Below, in pieces: positions 1 through 9,047 of a stretch of DNA of 37,904 bases. Source of the DNA: Pseudomonadota bacterium (GTDB lineage Bacteria; Pseudomonadota; Gammaproteobacteria; Burkholderiales; Thiobacillaceae); contig JAJXTE010000011.1 in the NCBI GenBank assembly GCA_021784115.1, positions 1 through 37,904 on the forward strand, in the 5' to 3' direction. Numbering within the stretch: position 1 is the stretch's first letter; each line of letters starts with the position of its first letter. The notes beneath the pieces were generated by a model that saw only the letters and a list, made by a program, of their open reading frames with translations, was not told where the DNA came from and did no database searches. Position numbers and translations under genes: made by a program.

Positions 1-157
1 TGTTCAGCAGCCGCGCCGCCTTTTCGGCATCGTCGAAGAACAGCTCGTAGAAGTCGCCCATGCGGTAGAACAGCAGCATGTCGGGATGCTGCGCCTTGAT
101 GCCCAGGTACTGCTGCATCATCGGCGTATGGGCAGTGGGCTCCTTGGCGATGGACAT
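1..157 (-). CDS. mutS: DNA mismatch repair protein MutS, N-terminal fragment (cut by window edge)
   Basis: Only the first 52 codons lie in the window; the gene continues past base 1. MutS recognises mismatches and small loops in DNA and recruits MutL. The visible protein starts [18 protein letters not shown] and contains [12 protein letters not shown]. This is the MutS domain I signature, including the Phe-x-Glu (FYE) that stacks on the mismatched base. It is transcribed after suhB on the same strand, with 19 bp between the suhB stop and this ATG, so the two are probably co-transcribed. No strong Shine-Dalgarno sequence is visible before the ATG at 155-157. The family identification is firm from the motif. 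Whether the rest of the gene is intact cannot be seen. Confidence 0.93.
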   Translation of the reverse strand, partial: MSIAKEPTAHTPMMQQYLGIKAQHPDMLLFYRMGDFYELFFDDAEKAARLLN

Positions 158-176
158 GGGTGAACTGCTGTTCGGA

Positions 177-983
177 TCAGACCTTCAGTTCGGGCGGCAG
201 GTGCGGCGCGATGACCTGCAGCATCTGCCCGAAGATTTTCGGGGTGGCGGCGACGATGTTGCCGGACTCCAGGAAGCCTTCATCGCCCATGAAATTGCCG
301 ACCAGTGCGCCGGATTCCTGTGCGATCAGGCTGCCGGCGGCGAGGTCCCAGGGCTTCAGGTGCATTTCCCAGAATCCGTCGTAGCGGCCGCACGCCACAT
401 AGCACAGGTCGAGCGCCGCAGAACCCGGGCGGCGCAGGCCCGAGGTCGCCTTCATCATGTCGCGGAACATGTTGACGTAGGCCTCGGCGAAGCTGAAGTC
501 GCGGAAGGGGAAGCCGGTTCCGATCAGGCATTCACTCAACTTGGCGCGCTTGCTGGCGCGAATGCGGCGGTCGTTGAGCATCGCGCCACGGCCGCGGGTG
601 GCGGTGAAGAGTTCGTTGCGTGCGGGGTCGAACACGACGGCCTGGGTGATCTGGCCCTTGTGCTTCAAGGCGATGGACACCGAATACTGGGGCAGGCCAT
701 GGAGGAAGTTGGTGGTGCCGTCGAGCGGATCGATGATCCACTGGTAGTCCTCGCCGTTCTTGGCGTCGGCCGAGCCAGACTCCTCTGCTAAAATTCCGTG
801 ATTTGGATAGGCGTCGAGCAGGGTTTCGATGATGGCGCGTTCAGCCATCTGGTCAACCTCACTGACGTAATCGCGGTCCTGCTTGCTCCGCACGGTGAGC
901 TGGTCGAGGTCGAGCGAGGCGCGATTGATGATCGCCCCCGCCTTGCGAGCGGCTTTCACCGCCGTGTTGAGCATGGGATGCAT
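177..983 (-). CDS. suhB: Inositol-1-monophosphatase family protein SuhB
   Basis: 268 aa, the usual length for the family. These are Mg-dependent phosphatases; in E. coli SuhB also joins the rRNA transcription antitermination complex. The metal-binding motifs are present: LAEESG (about residues 65-70), [10 protein letters not shown] (about 84-93) and the C-terminal [15 protein letters not shown]. The start MHPMLN matches the start of E. coli SuhB, which supports the ATG at 981-983 rather than the internal ATG three codons later. It is divergent from trmJ across a 45-bp gap and followed by mutS. The suhB-trmJ-isc neighbourhood is also found in enterobacteria. Whether this copy acts as a phosphatase, in rRNA transcription, or both cannot be told from sequence. 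Confidence 0.95.
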   Translation of the reverse strand: MHPMLNTAVKAARKAGAIINRASLDLDQLTVRSKQDRDYVSEVDQMAERAIIETLLDAYPNHGILAEESGSADAKNGEDYQWIIDPLDGTTNFLHGLPQYSVSIALKHKGQITQAVVFDPARNELFTATRGRGAMLNDRRIRASKRAKLSECLIGTGFPFRDFSFAEAYVNMFRDMMKATSGLRRPGSAALDLCYVACGRYDGFWEMHLKPWDLAAGSLIAQESGALVGNFMGDEGFLESGNIVAATPKIFGQMLQVIAPHLPPELKV

Positions 984-1028
984 GATGTCTGGCTACAAAT
1001 TCAAAGAACGAACTTGCTATTTTACTTG
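984..1028. promoter_or_regulatory. Divergent suhB / trmJ intergenic region
   Basis: This 45-bp AT-richer gap separates the start codons of suhB (leftward) and trmJ (rightward), so promoters for both must lie here or in the adjoining coding ends. AT-rich hexamers such as TAAAAT (leftward) could serve as a -10 element. I could not assign a convincing -35 for either direction, so this is a positional inference only. Confidence 0.4.
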
Positions 1029-1796
1029 ATGACGCAGCCAGACTCTAAACTTCTCGCCCACATTCGCATCGTGCTGACGCGCACCAGCCACCCGGGCAAT
1101 ATCGGCGCGGCGGCGCGGGCGATGAAGACGATGGGCTTGTCGGATCTCGTGCTGGTGGAGCCTGCGATATTCCCCAATAGCCAGGCCGATGCGATGGCGT
1201 CGGGGGCCACCGATCTGCTGGCGCAGGCGCGGGTGTGCGCCACGCTGGCCGAGGCGCTCGCCGACACCACGCTGGCGCTCGGCGTGTCGGCGCGCCGGCG
1301 CGACATCGTGTCCGAGGTGCTCACCCCGCCCGAGGCGGCCGGGCGGTTGCTGACCGAAGCACAGGCCGGCCGCGTCGCGCTGGTGTTCGGCAACGAGACC
1401 AGCGGGCTCTCCAACGAGGAGTTGAGCCTGTGCCAGGGGCTGGTGACGATCGCTGCCAACCCCGACTACAGCTCGCTCAACCTGGCGGCGGCGGTGCAGG
1501 TGCTGAGCTACGAAATCCGCCAGGCCTGGCTGGGACATGCTGCATGGCCGCAGCCGGAGATGGACGCGGCGGTGGGCGAGGAGGTCGAGCGGTTCTATGG
1601 CCACCTGGAAACCGCACTGGCCGACCTGGAATTCCTCAACCCTGGCTCGCCCGGAAAGCTGATGCTGAAGCTGAGGCGGCTGTTCGCACGCACCCGGCTG
1701 GCAAAGGAGGAGGTGAACATCCTGCGCGGCATCCTCACTGCTGCCCAGGAGGCGAAGCAGAGCGCGAACCGGGCGCGGAACCGCGACGCGGAATAG
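1029..1796 (+). CDS. trmJ: tRNA (cytidine/uridine-2'-O-)-methyltransferase TrmJ
   Basis: 255 aa, a SPOUT-fold (TrmH family, group 1) methyltransferase. TrmJ methylates the 2'-OH of nucleotide 32 in the tRNA anticodon loop using SAM. The three knot motifs are visible: NIGAAARAMK near the N terminus, LVFGNETSGLSNEE in the middle and NPDYSSLNLAAAVQ. A C-terminal helical extension follows, as is usual for TrmJ. The open frame extends upstream to 798, but homology begins at MTQPDSKLLAHIRIVLTRT, so ATG 1029 is chosen; the upstream part overlaps suhB antisense. The gene ends inside the first IscR-like site, whose ATAG contains the TAG stop codon. Confidence 0.94.
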   Translation: MTQPDSKLLAHIRIVLTRTSHPGNIGAAARAMKTMGLSDLVLVEPAIFPNSQADAMASGATDLLAQARVCATLAEALADTTLALGVSARRRDIVSEVLTPPEAAGRLLTEAQAGRVALVFGNETSGLSNEELSLCQGLVTIAANPDYSSLNLAAAVQVLSYEIRQAWLGHAAWPQPEMDAAVGEEVERFYGHLETALADLEFLNPGSPGKLMLKLRRLFARTRLAKEEVNILRGILTAAQEAKQSANRARNRDAE

Positions 1797-1825
1797 TTGA
1801 CTAAATTACTGGGAAATAGCATTCT
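1793..1825 (+). promoter_or_regulatory. IscR type 1-like site and probable promoter of cysE
   Basis: ATAGTTGACTAAATTACTGG begins a 25-bp element (1793-1817). It matches the left half of the E. coli type 1 IscR consensus (ATA-S-YY-GACT) well and its right half poorly. TTGACT at 1797-1802 is a near-perfect -35. A 17-bp spacing puts a weak -10 (CATTCT) at 1820-1825. The same 16-base start, ATAGTTGACTAAATT, recurs before iscR at 2580. The element overlaps the trmJ stop codon. IscR binding is inferred from similarity to the sites before iscR. Confidence 0.7.
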
Positions 1826-1832
1826 CAAACGC

Positions 1833-2591
1833 ATGAACCTGCTCAGCCAACTCAAGGAAGACATCGCGGTCGTGTTCGACCGCGACCCGGCAGCGCGCTC
1901 GACCTTCGAAGTCGTCACCACCTATCCCGGCTTTCACGCCATGCTCTTCCATCGTTTGGCCCACAAACTGTGGCGCATGGAGTGGAAATGGCTGGCGCGC
2001 TTCACCTCGCACATCGGCCGCTGGCTCACCGGCATCGAAATCCACCCGGGTGCCAGCATTGGCCGCCGCGTCTTCATCGACCACGGGATGGGCGTGGTGG
2101 TGGGGGAAACCGCCGAGATCGGCGACGACTGCACCCTCTATCATGGCGTAACGCTCGGCGGCACCTCGTGGAACAAGGGCAAGCGCCATCCCACCCTGAT
2201 GCCCGGCGTGGTGGTCGGGGCCGGCGCCAAGATCCTCGGCCCGATCACCATCGGCGCGGGCGCCCGGGTCGGCTCCAACGCCGTGGTGGTGAAGGATGTG
2301 CCGGACAATGCGACGGCGGTGGGCATTCCGGCACGCATTCTGGACAGCGCAGCCGAGAAACAGCGCAACCAGCAGGCGGAAAAGCTCGGCTTCTCGGCCT
2401 ACGCCATTTCGGCCGACATGAACGACCCGGTGGTGAAAGCGATCCATGGCCTGATCGACCATTCGGCCCACATCGACCACCGGCTCGACCTGATACTTGC
2501 GCAGCTGCAGAAGCTGGGCGCCGAGGTGCCCGCGGGGCAGGACAAACCCGACGATTTCGACCCGAACTATCTCAACAAAATAGTTGACTAA
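1833..2591 (+). CDS. cysE: Serine O-acetyltransferase CysE
   Basis: 252 aa. It transfers acetyl from acetyl-CoA to serine, the first committed step of cysteine synthesis in the cytoplasm. The C-terminal left-handed beta helix of hexapeptide repeats is clear: [54 protein letters not shown], then [16 protein letters not shown]. An N-terminal helical domain with [17 protein letters not shown] precedes it. The frame opens at a TTG (1797), but that lies in the -35 element, so ATG 1833 ([11 protein letters not shown]) is chosen. No Shine-Dalgarno sequence precedes it. Its stop codon is embedded in the first iscR promoter. Placement directly before isc under an IscR-like site suggests cysteine supply is co-regulated with Fe-S assembly. 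Confidence 0.93.
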   Translation: MNLLSQLKEDIAVVFDRDPAARSTFEVVTTYPGFHAMLFHRLAHKLWRMEWKWLARFTSHIGRWLTGIEIHPGASIGRRVFIDHGMGVVVGETAEIGDDCTLYHGVTLGGTSWNKGKRHPTLMPGVVVGAGAKILGPITIGAGARVGSNAVVVKDVPDNATAVGIPARILDSAAEKQRNQQAEKLGFSAYAISADMNDPVVKAIHGLIDHSAHIDHRLDLILAQLQKLGAEVPAGQDKPDDFDPNYLNKIVD

Positions 2592-2640
2592 ATTGCTAAG
2601 GTAAGCAATAGTTGACTGAATTGCTCGGGAATTTTATAGT
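2580..2640 (+). promoter_or_regulatory. Tandem IscR sites and overlapping iscR promoters
   Basis: Two copies of an IscR type 1-like element lie 28 bp apart. The first is 2580-2604, starting ATAGTTGACTAAATTGCT; the second is 2608-2632, starting ATAGTTGACTGAATTGCTCG. Each carries TTGACT as -35: 2584-2589 with AATAGT at 2607-2612, and 2612-2617 with TATAGT at 2635-2640. Both have exactly 17-bp spacing. The -10 of the upstream promoter is therefore part of the second IscR site. The first element overlaps the cysE stop. Together they would give iscR autoregulation by [2Fe-2S]-IscR, as in E. coli. The promoters are seen in sequence; IscR binding is inferred. Confidence 0.82.
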
Positions 2641-2667
2641 TCGAGCGAAATTTCAGGAGAACACGTC

Positions 2668-3129
2668 ATGAGATTGACCACAAAAGGCCGCTTCGCCGTC
2701 ACGGCCATGCTGGATCTGGCCCTGCGCGGCGGCAAGAATCCGGTCACGTTGGCCGGCATCAGCGAGCGCCAGGATATTTCCCTGTCGTATCTGGAGCAGC
2801 TATTCAGCCGCCTGCGCCGGCACGAGCTGGTCGAAAGCGTGCGCGGCCCCGGCGGCGGCTACTACCTCGCCCGCCCGCTCGAGCATGTCAGCGTGGCCGA
2901 CATTATCCGCGCGGTCGACGAACCCATCGATGCGACCCAGTGCGGCGGCAAGGAGAACTGCCACGACGAGCACCGCTGCCTGACGCACGACTTGTGGACG
3001 GGGCTCAACGCCCACATCTACGACTATCTGGACAACGTCACGCTGGCGACGCTGGTGGCCAAACAGGACGAGTGCAAGGACAAGGTGCTGCAGGACCGCC
3101 GTTCATCAAAGATGACGCTGGTCGCTTGA
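2668..3129 (+). CDS. iscR: Fe-S cluster regulator IscR (Rrf2 family)
   Basis: 153 aa. IscR is a winged-helix repressor/activator that senses Fe-S status by binding a [2Fe-2S] cluster. The N-terminal helix-turn-helix [19 protein letters not shown] is typical. The wing contains the [13 protein letters not shown] motif. The three cluster cysteines fall at C92, C98 and C104, the same numbers as in E. coli, followed by H107. ATG 2668 is preceded by AGGAGA at good spacing. It is the first gene of the isc operon, expressed from the tandem promoters just upstream, and is expected to repress them when loaded with cluster. The C-terminal tail is Lys/Arg-rich and variable. Confidence 0.96.
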   Translation: MRLTTKGRFAVTAMLDLALRGGKNPVTLAGISERQDISLSYLEQLFSRLRRHELVESVRGPGGGYYLARPLEHVSVADIIRAVDEPIDATQCGGKENCHDEHRCLTHDLWTGLNAHIYDYLDNVTLATLVAKQDECKDKVLQDRRSSKMTLVA

Positions 3130-3151
3130 ACGTTTCAATCAGGGCAAAACG

Positions 3152-4360
3152 ATGAAAACACTGTATTTCGATTACTCCGCCACCACCCCGGTCGATCCCC
3201 GCGTGGCGGCCAAGATGATCCCCTACCTGACCGAACACTTCGGCAACCCTGCCTCGCGCTCGCATCCCTATGGCTGGGAAGCCGAAGCAGCGGTTGAAGA
3301 GGCGCGCGGGCACATCGCCGCGCTGGTCGGTGCTGATCCGAAGGAAATCGTGTTCACCTCCGGCGCCACCGAATCGAACAACCTCGCCATCAAGGGCGCC
3401 GGTCACTTTTATTCCGGTACCAAGGGCAAGCACATCATCACCGTGCGCACCGAGCACAAGGCGGTGCTCGACACGGTGCGCGAAATGGAGCGCCAGGGCT
3501 TCGAGGCCACCTATCTGAACGTCAAGGAAAACGGCCTCATCGACCTCGACGCCTTCCGTGACGCGATCCGCCCCGACACCGTGCTGGCCTCGGTGATGGC
3601 GGTCAACAACGAAATCGGCGTGATCCAGGACCTCGACGCCATCGGCAAGATCTGCCGTGAGAAGGGCGTGATCTTCCACGTCGACGCAGCCCAGGCCACC
3701 GGCAAGATGCCGATCGACCTGACCAGGCTGCCGGTCGACCTGATGTCGTTCTCGGCGCACAAGACCTACGGCCCCAAGGGCATCGGCGCGCTGTACGTGC
3801 GCCGCAAGCCGCGCATCCGTCTCGAAGCGCAGATGCACGGTGGCGGCCACGAGCGCGGCATGCGCTCGGGCACCCTGGCGACGCACCAGATCGTCGGCAT
3901 GGGCGAGGCCTTCCGCATCGCCAAGGAAGAGATGGCAGTCGAGAACGAGCGCATCCGCATGCTGCGTGACCGCCTCTACAACGGCCTCAAGGACATCGAG
4001 GAAGTGCACCTGAACGGCGACATGGACCAGCGCGTTCCGCACAACCTCAACGTCAGCTTCAACTTCGTCGAAGGCGAATCGCTGATCATGGCGATCAAGG
4101 ATCTGGCGGTGTCGTCGGGTTCCGCCTGTACCTCGGCCAGCCTGGAGCCGTCCTACGTGCTGCGCGCACTGGGTCGCAGCGACGAACTGGCGCACAGCTC
4201 GATCCGCTTCTCGATCGGCCGCTTCACCACCGAGGAAGAAGTCGATTACGCCATCAAGCTCTTGCACGAGAAGATCGGCAAGCTGCGCGAGCTTTCCCCG
4301 CTGTGGGAAATGTTCAAGGAAGGCGTTGATCTGAATTCCGTGCAGTGGGCTGCACATTGA
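3152..4360 (+). CDS. iscS: Cysteine desulfurase IscS
   Basis: 402 aa, as expected for group I desulfurases. A PLP enzyme that takes sulfur from cysteine, releasing alanine, and passes it as persulfide to IscU and other acceptors. The PLP lysine is in [14 protein letters not shown] (K204, after H203). The flexible loop with the catalytic cysteine is [15 protein letters not shown] (C326). The N terminus [16 protein letters not shown] is canonical. It follows iscR by 22 bp and precedes iscU by 21 bp with AAGGAG upstream of iscU. It is intact, with no missing catalytic residue. Confidence 0.97.
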   Translation: MKTLYFDYSATTPVDPRVAAKMIPYLTEHFGNPASRSHPYGWEAEAAVEEARGHIAALVGADPKEIVFTSGATESNNLAIKGAGHFYSGTKGKHIITVRTEHKAVLDTVREMERQGFEATYLNVKENGLIDLDAFRDAIRPDTVLASVMAVNNEIGVIQDLDAIGKICREKGVIFHVDAAQATGKMPIDLTRLPVDLMSFSAHKTYGPKGIGALYVRRKPRIRLEAQMHGGGHERGMRSGTLATHQIVGMGEAFRIAKEEMAVENERIRMLRDRLYNGLKDIEEVHLNGDMDQRVPHNLNVSFNFVEGESLIMAIKDLAVSSGSACTSASLEPSYVLRALGRSDELAHSSIRFSIGRFTTEEEVDYAIKLLHEKIGKLRELSPLWEMFKEGVDLNSVQWAAH

Positions 4361-4381
4361 TCTGAAGTAAGGAGAACACAC

Positions 4382-4768
4382 ATGTCTTACAGCGAAAAAG
4401 TACTCGACCACTACGAGAACCCCCGCAACGTCGGTTCCTTCACCAAGGAAGACGAGGGCGTCGGCACCGGTATGGTCGGCGCGCCCGCGTGCGGCGACGT
4501 GATGAAGCTGCAGATCAAGGTCGGCGCCGACGGCCGCATCGAAGATGCCAAGTTCAAGACCTACGGCTGCGGCTCGGCGATTGCCTCGTCCTCGCTGGTG
4601 ACCGAGTGGGTCAAGGGCAAGACGCTCGACCAGGCGATGGAGATCAAGAACACGGCCATCGCCGAAGAACTCGCGCTGCCGCCGGTGAAGATCCACTGCT
4701 CGATCCTGGCCGAAGACGCGATCAAGGCCGCGGTTGCCGACTACAAGCAGAAGAAGGGTCTGGAGTAA
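4382..4768 (+). CDS. iscU: Fe-S cluster assembly scaffold IscU
   Basis: 128 aa. IscU is the scaffold on which new [2Fe-2S] clusters are built before chaperone-driven transfer. Cluster ligands are all present: C37 in APACGDV with D39, C63 in YGCGSA, and H105-C106 in KIHCSIL. The HscA recognition motif LPPVK is at residues 99-103, matching the hscB/hscA pair downstream. The Shine-Dalgarno AAGGAG lies before ATG 4382. It sits between iscS and iscA, 3 bp from iscA, and is surely co-transcribed with them. Confidence 0.97.
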   Translation: MSYSEKVLDHYENPRNVGSFTKEDEGVGTGMVGAPACGDVMKLQIKVGADGRIEDAKFKTYGCGSAIASSSLVTEWVKGKTLDQAMEIKNTAIAEELALPPVKIHCSILAEDAIKAAVADYKQKKGLE

Positions 4769-4771
4769 GCC

Positions 4772-5095
4772 ATGGCGGTGACATTGTCCGAGCGCGCAGC
4801 GCAACACGTCACCAGCTTCCTCGCCAAACGCGGCAAGGGCGTCGGCATCCGTCTCGGCGTTCGCACCACCGGCTGCTCCGGCATGGCCTACAAGCTGGAG
4901 TTCGCCGATGAAGTGCCCGAAGGCGACGAGGTCTTCACCAGCCATGGCGTGACCGTGTTCGTCGACCCGAAAAGCCTGGCCTACATTGACGGCACCGAGC
5001 TCGATTACGCCCGCGAGGGTCTCAACGAAGGCTTCAAGTTCAACAACCCGAACGTGAAGAACGAGTGCGGCTGCGGCGAGTCGTTCAACGTTTGA
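4772..5095 (+). CDS. iscA: A-type Fe-S carrier protein IscA
   Basis: 107 aa, a typical A-type carrier that receives or supplies iron and clusters, especially for [4Fe-4S] targets. The three conserved cysteines are C35 (TTGCSGMAY) and C99/C101 (ECGCGESF). The start [13 protein letters not shown] is canonical and overlaps no other gene. It ends 124 bp before hscB, and that gap is filled by a palindromic element described separately. This is the only break in an otherwise tightly packed isc operon. Confidence 0.97.
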   Translation: MAVTLSERAAQHVTSFLAKRGKGVGIRLGVRTTGCSGMAYKLEFADEVPEGDEVFTSHGVTVFVDPKSLAYIDGTELDYAREGLNEGFKFNNPNVKNECGCGESFNV

Positions 5096-5100
5096 TTGAT

Positions 5101-5214
5101 AGGGGTCGGGATTCAGGGGCCAGGGGTCAGGGCTTTTTGTGTGGCCTGCGGCCGCGCCGTTCAAGAAGGGTGTAGCGTCAGCGCCCTGATCCCTGAATCC
5201 TGACCCCTGGCCTC
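5101..5214. repeat. REP-like palindromic element between iscA and hscB
   Basis: The iscA-hscB gap holds an imperfect inverted repeat. The left arm AGGGGTCGGGATTCAGGGG (5101-5119) pairs with the right arm TCCCTGAATCCTGACCCCT (about 5190-5208), 17 of 19 positions. A second GGGGTCAGGGC block in the left arm adds further pairing with GCCCTGA at 5183. The centre contains GGCCTGCGGCCGCGCC, itself able to pair. The degenerate direct units (GGGGTCRGG, ATTCAGGG) resemble the short repeats often scattered in proteobacterial intergenic DNA. The right arm reaches to within 5 bases of the hscB start, and no Shine-Dalgarno sequence remains there. I saw no second copy in this window. Confidence 0.75.
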
Positions 5215-5219
5215 TAACA

Positions 5220-5747
5220 ATGGATTTTACCCAAACCCACTTCGAACTGTTCGGCCTGCCGCAATCGTATGCGCTGGATCGGGGCAAGCTCGACGCGGCC
5301 TACCGCGAACTGCAGAACACGGTGCATCCGGACCGGTTCGCCGCGCAGCCGGACGCCGAGCAGCGGGTGGCCATGCAGTGGGCGACGCAGGTGAACGAGG
5401 CCTACCAGACGCTCAAGCATCCGGTCAGCCGCGGCGTCTACCTGTTGAAGCTGCAGGGCATCGACGCGCTCGATGCCAACAACACGAAGATGGCACCGGC
5501 TTTCCTGATGCAGCAGATGGAATGGCGCGAAGCGATCGACGACGCGCGTGCAGGCAAGCGCATGGCGGCGCTGGACGCGTTGACCGACGACCTTCGCGCC
5601 GCGCATCGCCGCATCGAGGCACAACTGGCCGACCTGATCGATACCGCGCACGATTATGCGGCGGCCTCCGAAACTGTGCGCCAGCTGCGTTTCATGGACA
5701 AACTCATCGCCGAGGTTGGCGACGTGTACGAAGAACTCGAAAGTTAA
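5220..5747 (+). CDS. hscB: Fe-S assembly J-type co-chaperone HscB
   Basis: 175 aa. HscB delivers IscU to HscA and stimulates its ATPase. The N-terminal J domain carries HPD at residues 36-38 (NTVHPDRF) with the preceding YRELQ helix. A C-terminal three-helix IscU-binding domain follows (MQQMEWREAIDDA through LRFMDKLIAEV). The start MDFTQTHFELFGLP is typical. The ATG lies immediately after the palindromic element and has no visible Shine-Dalgarno sequence, so translation may be weak or depend on mRNA structure. The hscA ATG follows the stop codon by 3 bp. Confidence 0.95.
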   Translation: MDFTQTHFELFGLPQSYALDRGKLDAAYRELQNTVHPDRFAAQPDAEQRVAMQWATQVNEAYQTLKHPVSRGVYLLKLQGIDALDANNTKMAPAFLMQQMEWREAIDDARAGKRMAALDALTDDLRAAHRRIEAQLADLIDTAHDYAAASETVRQLRFMDKLIAEVGDVYEELES

Positions 5748-5750
5748 GAC

Positions 5751-7613
<1,863 letters not shown>

Positions 7614-7618
7614 TCCTG

Positions 7619-8392
7619 ATGTTGAACGACGATTTCATCGAATCCCTGCGGGCCAGGCTTGAAGCGCACCCGATCTACGCTGCGGTGCAGTCGCTGGACG
7701 ACCTGCGCGTATTCATGGAGCACCACGTCTATTCGGTGTGGGACTTCATGTCGCTGATCAAGTACCTGCAGCACGAGGTCGCCCCCGCGCGCTGGCCGTG
7801 GACGCCGAGCGGCGACGCCTCGGTGCAGCGCTTCATCAACGAGCTGGTGCTGGAAGAGGAAACCGATATCGCACTGCCGGGACAGGCAGGGCACACCAGC
7901 CACTTCATGCTGTACCTCGCGGCCATGCGTGAAATCGGCGCCGATGCCGACAAACCCGCGCGCTTCGTGCAGATGGCGGGCGAGCAGGGGATCGACGCCG
8001 CGCTCGCCTCGGGTCTGGCGCCCGCTCCGTCGGCCGCCTTCACCCGGACCACGTTCGATTTCATCGCCGGCGGCAAGCCGCATGCCATCGCCGCCGCACT
8101 GGCGCTCGGCCGCGAGCACGTCATCCCGTCGATGTTCCGTGCCTTCCTGGCACGCATGGCGGTGACCGAAGCGCAGGCGCCGAGCTTCCACTACTATCTC
8201 AACCGCCACATCCACCTGGACGAGGACTTTCATGCGCCATTGTCGCTGCGCCTGCTTGCCGCGCTCTGCCGCGGCGAGGCCGGCAAATGGCGCGAGGCCG
8301 AAGCCGCGGCCGAAGCGGCGGTGAATGCGCGACTGCAGTTCTGGGACGGGGTGTTGAAGGCATTGCCCAGCCAACACGCCCAGGCCGCCTGA
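7619..8392 (+). CDS. DUF3050 family protein (heme-oxygenase-like fold) inside the isc operon
   Basis: 257 aa from ATG 7619; a TTG at 7610 overlapping the hscA stop is an alternative start. I recognise the DUF3050 pattern: FMEHHVYSVWDFMSLIKYLQ near residues 32-51, LVLEEETDIALP near 77-87, REHVIPSMF near 165-173 and RHIHLDEDFHAPLS near 196-209. The family is predicted to be all-helical, related to heme-oxygenase-like proteins. The His/Glu/Asp residues at these positions (E34, H35, E79-81, E166, H197, D201, H205) could form a metal site; that is inference. No biochemical role is established to my knowledge. It replaces the usual hscA-fdx junction, overlapping neither gene, and is presumably co-transcribed with isc. 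Confidence 0.85.
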   Translation: MLNDDFIESLRARLEAHPIYAAVQSLDDLRVFMEHHVYSVWDFMSLIKYLQHEVAPARWPWTPSGDASVQRFINELVLEEETDIALPGQAGHTSHFMLYLAAMREIGADADKPARFVQMAGEQGIDAALASGLAPAPSAAFTRTTFDFIAGGKPHAIAAALALGREHVIPSMFRAFLARMAVTEAQAPSFHYYLNRHIHLDEDFHAPLSLRLLAALCRGEAGKWREAEAAAEAAVNARLQFWDGVLKALPSQHAQAA

Positions 8393-8427
8393 CTGACTTA
8401 CACACCTGAGCCCTATTCAAGAAATCC

Positions 8428-8766
8428 ATGCCCCAACTCATCGTACTGCCCCACGTCGAGCTCTGCCCCGAAGGCGCCGTCATCGAAGCCAAGCCGGGCG
8501 ACACCATTTGCGACACCCTGCTCGCCAACGGCGTCGAGATCGAGCACGCCTGCGAAAAGTCCTGTGCCTGCACCACCTGCCACGTCATCGTGCGCGAAGG
8601 CTTCAATTCGCTGGAATCGTCCACCGAAGAAGAGGATGATCTGCTGGACAAGGCTTGGGGCCTGGAACCGCAGTCGCGGCTGTCGTGCCAGGCACGCGTC
8701 AACAGCGAAGACCTGGTGATCGAAATCCCCAAGTACACGATCAACATGGTCAAGGAAGGGCATTGA
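8428..8766 (+). CDS. fdx: Isc-type [2Fe-2S] ferredoxin Fdx
   Basis: 112 aa. This adrenodoxin-type ferredoxin supplies electrons for cluster assembly on IscU. The cluster-binding pattern is present: CEKSCACTTC (Cys-x5-Cys-x2-Cys) and a fourth Cys in SRLSCQARV. HVIVREGFNSL and the acidic stretch STEEEDDLLDKA are typical of this subfamily. It lies 35 bp after the DUF3050 gene and 1 bp before iscX. The length agrees with E. coli Fdx. Confidence 0.95.
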   Translation: MPQLIVLPHVELCPEGAVIEAKPGDTICDTLLANGVEIEHACEKSCACTTCHVIVREGFNSLESSTEEEDDLLDKAWGLEPQSRLSCQARVNSEDLVIEIPKYTINMVKEGH

Positions 8767-8767
8767 A

Positions 8768-8962
8768 ATGAAGTGGACGGATTCCCTCGACATCGCGATC
8801 GAACTCGCCGAAGCGCACCCCGAAATCGATCCGCGCACCATCCGCTTCACCGACCTGCACAATTGGGTGATGGAACTGCCGGACTTCGACGATGACCCCA
8901 ATCATTCGGGCGAGAAGATCCTCGAGGCGATCCAGATGGCGTGGATTGACGAGATGAGCTGA
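8768..8962 (+). CDS. iscX: IscX family Fe-S assembly regulator
   Basis: 64 aa, as for E. coli IscX (YfhJ). A small acidic protein that binds IscS and iron and is thought to tune the desulfurase. Recognised from MKWTDSLDIAIELAE, the DLHNWVMELPDFDDDP segment and EKILEAIQMAWIDE. It is the last isc gene and starts one base after the fdx stop codon. A strong terminator follows 34 bp downstream. Confidence 0.94.
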   Translation: MKWTDSLDIAIELAEAHPEIDPRTIRFTDLHNWVMELPDFDDDPNHSGEKILEAIQMAWIDEMS

Positions 8963-8996
8963 AGGGAATGAGAAGATAGGCTGCCCGGGTGGCGCA

Positions 8997-9033
8997 CAAT
9001 GAAAAAGGGGGCTTGTCGCCCCCTTTTTCATTG
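8997..9033. terminator. Bidirectional Rho-independent terminator after iscX
   Basis: A perfect 16-bp stem: CAATGAAAAAGGGGGC (8997-9012) pairs with GCCCCCTTTTTCATTG (9018-9033) across the loop TTGTC. The A5 and T5 tracts flank the GC core, so it can stop transcription from both sides. It sits between the convergent iscX and the OmpA-like gene. Confidence 0.93.
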
Positions 9034-9047
9034 CGTTGGAAAAGGCG

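Noticed and set aside
1797-1832. TTG 1797 as the cysE start, giving 12 extra residues
   Set aside because: These bases form the -35 and IscR-like element shared with the iscR promoters, and CysE homology begins at the ATG at 1833.
5101-5214. The iscA-hscB palindrome as a Rho-independent terminator
   Set aside because: There is no T run after the stem in the direction of transcription, and hscB-hscA-fdx must be expressed for Fe-S assembly.
3038-5287. A 749-codon open frame on the minus strand across iscS-iscU-iscA
   Set aside because: It is antisense to three certain genes, is rich in His, Arg and Asp as expected for a shadow of GC-rich codons, and shows no protein family motif.
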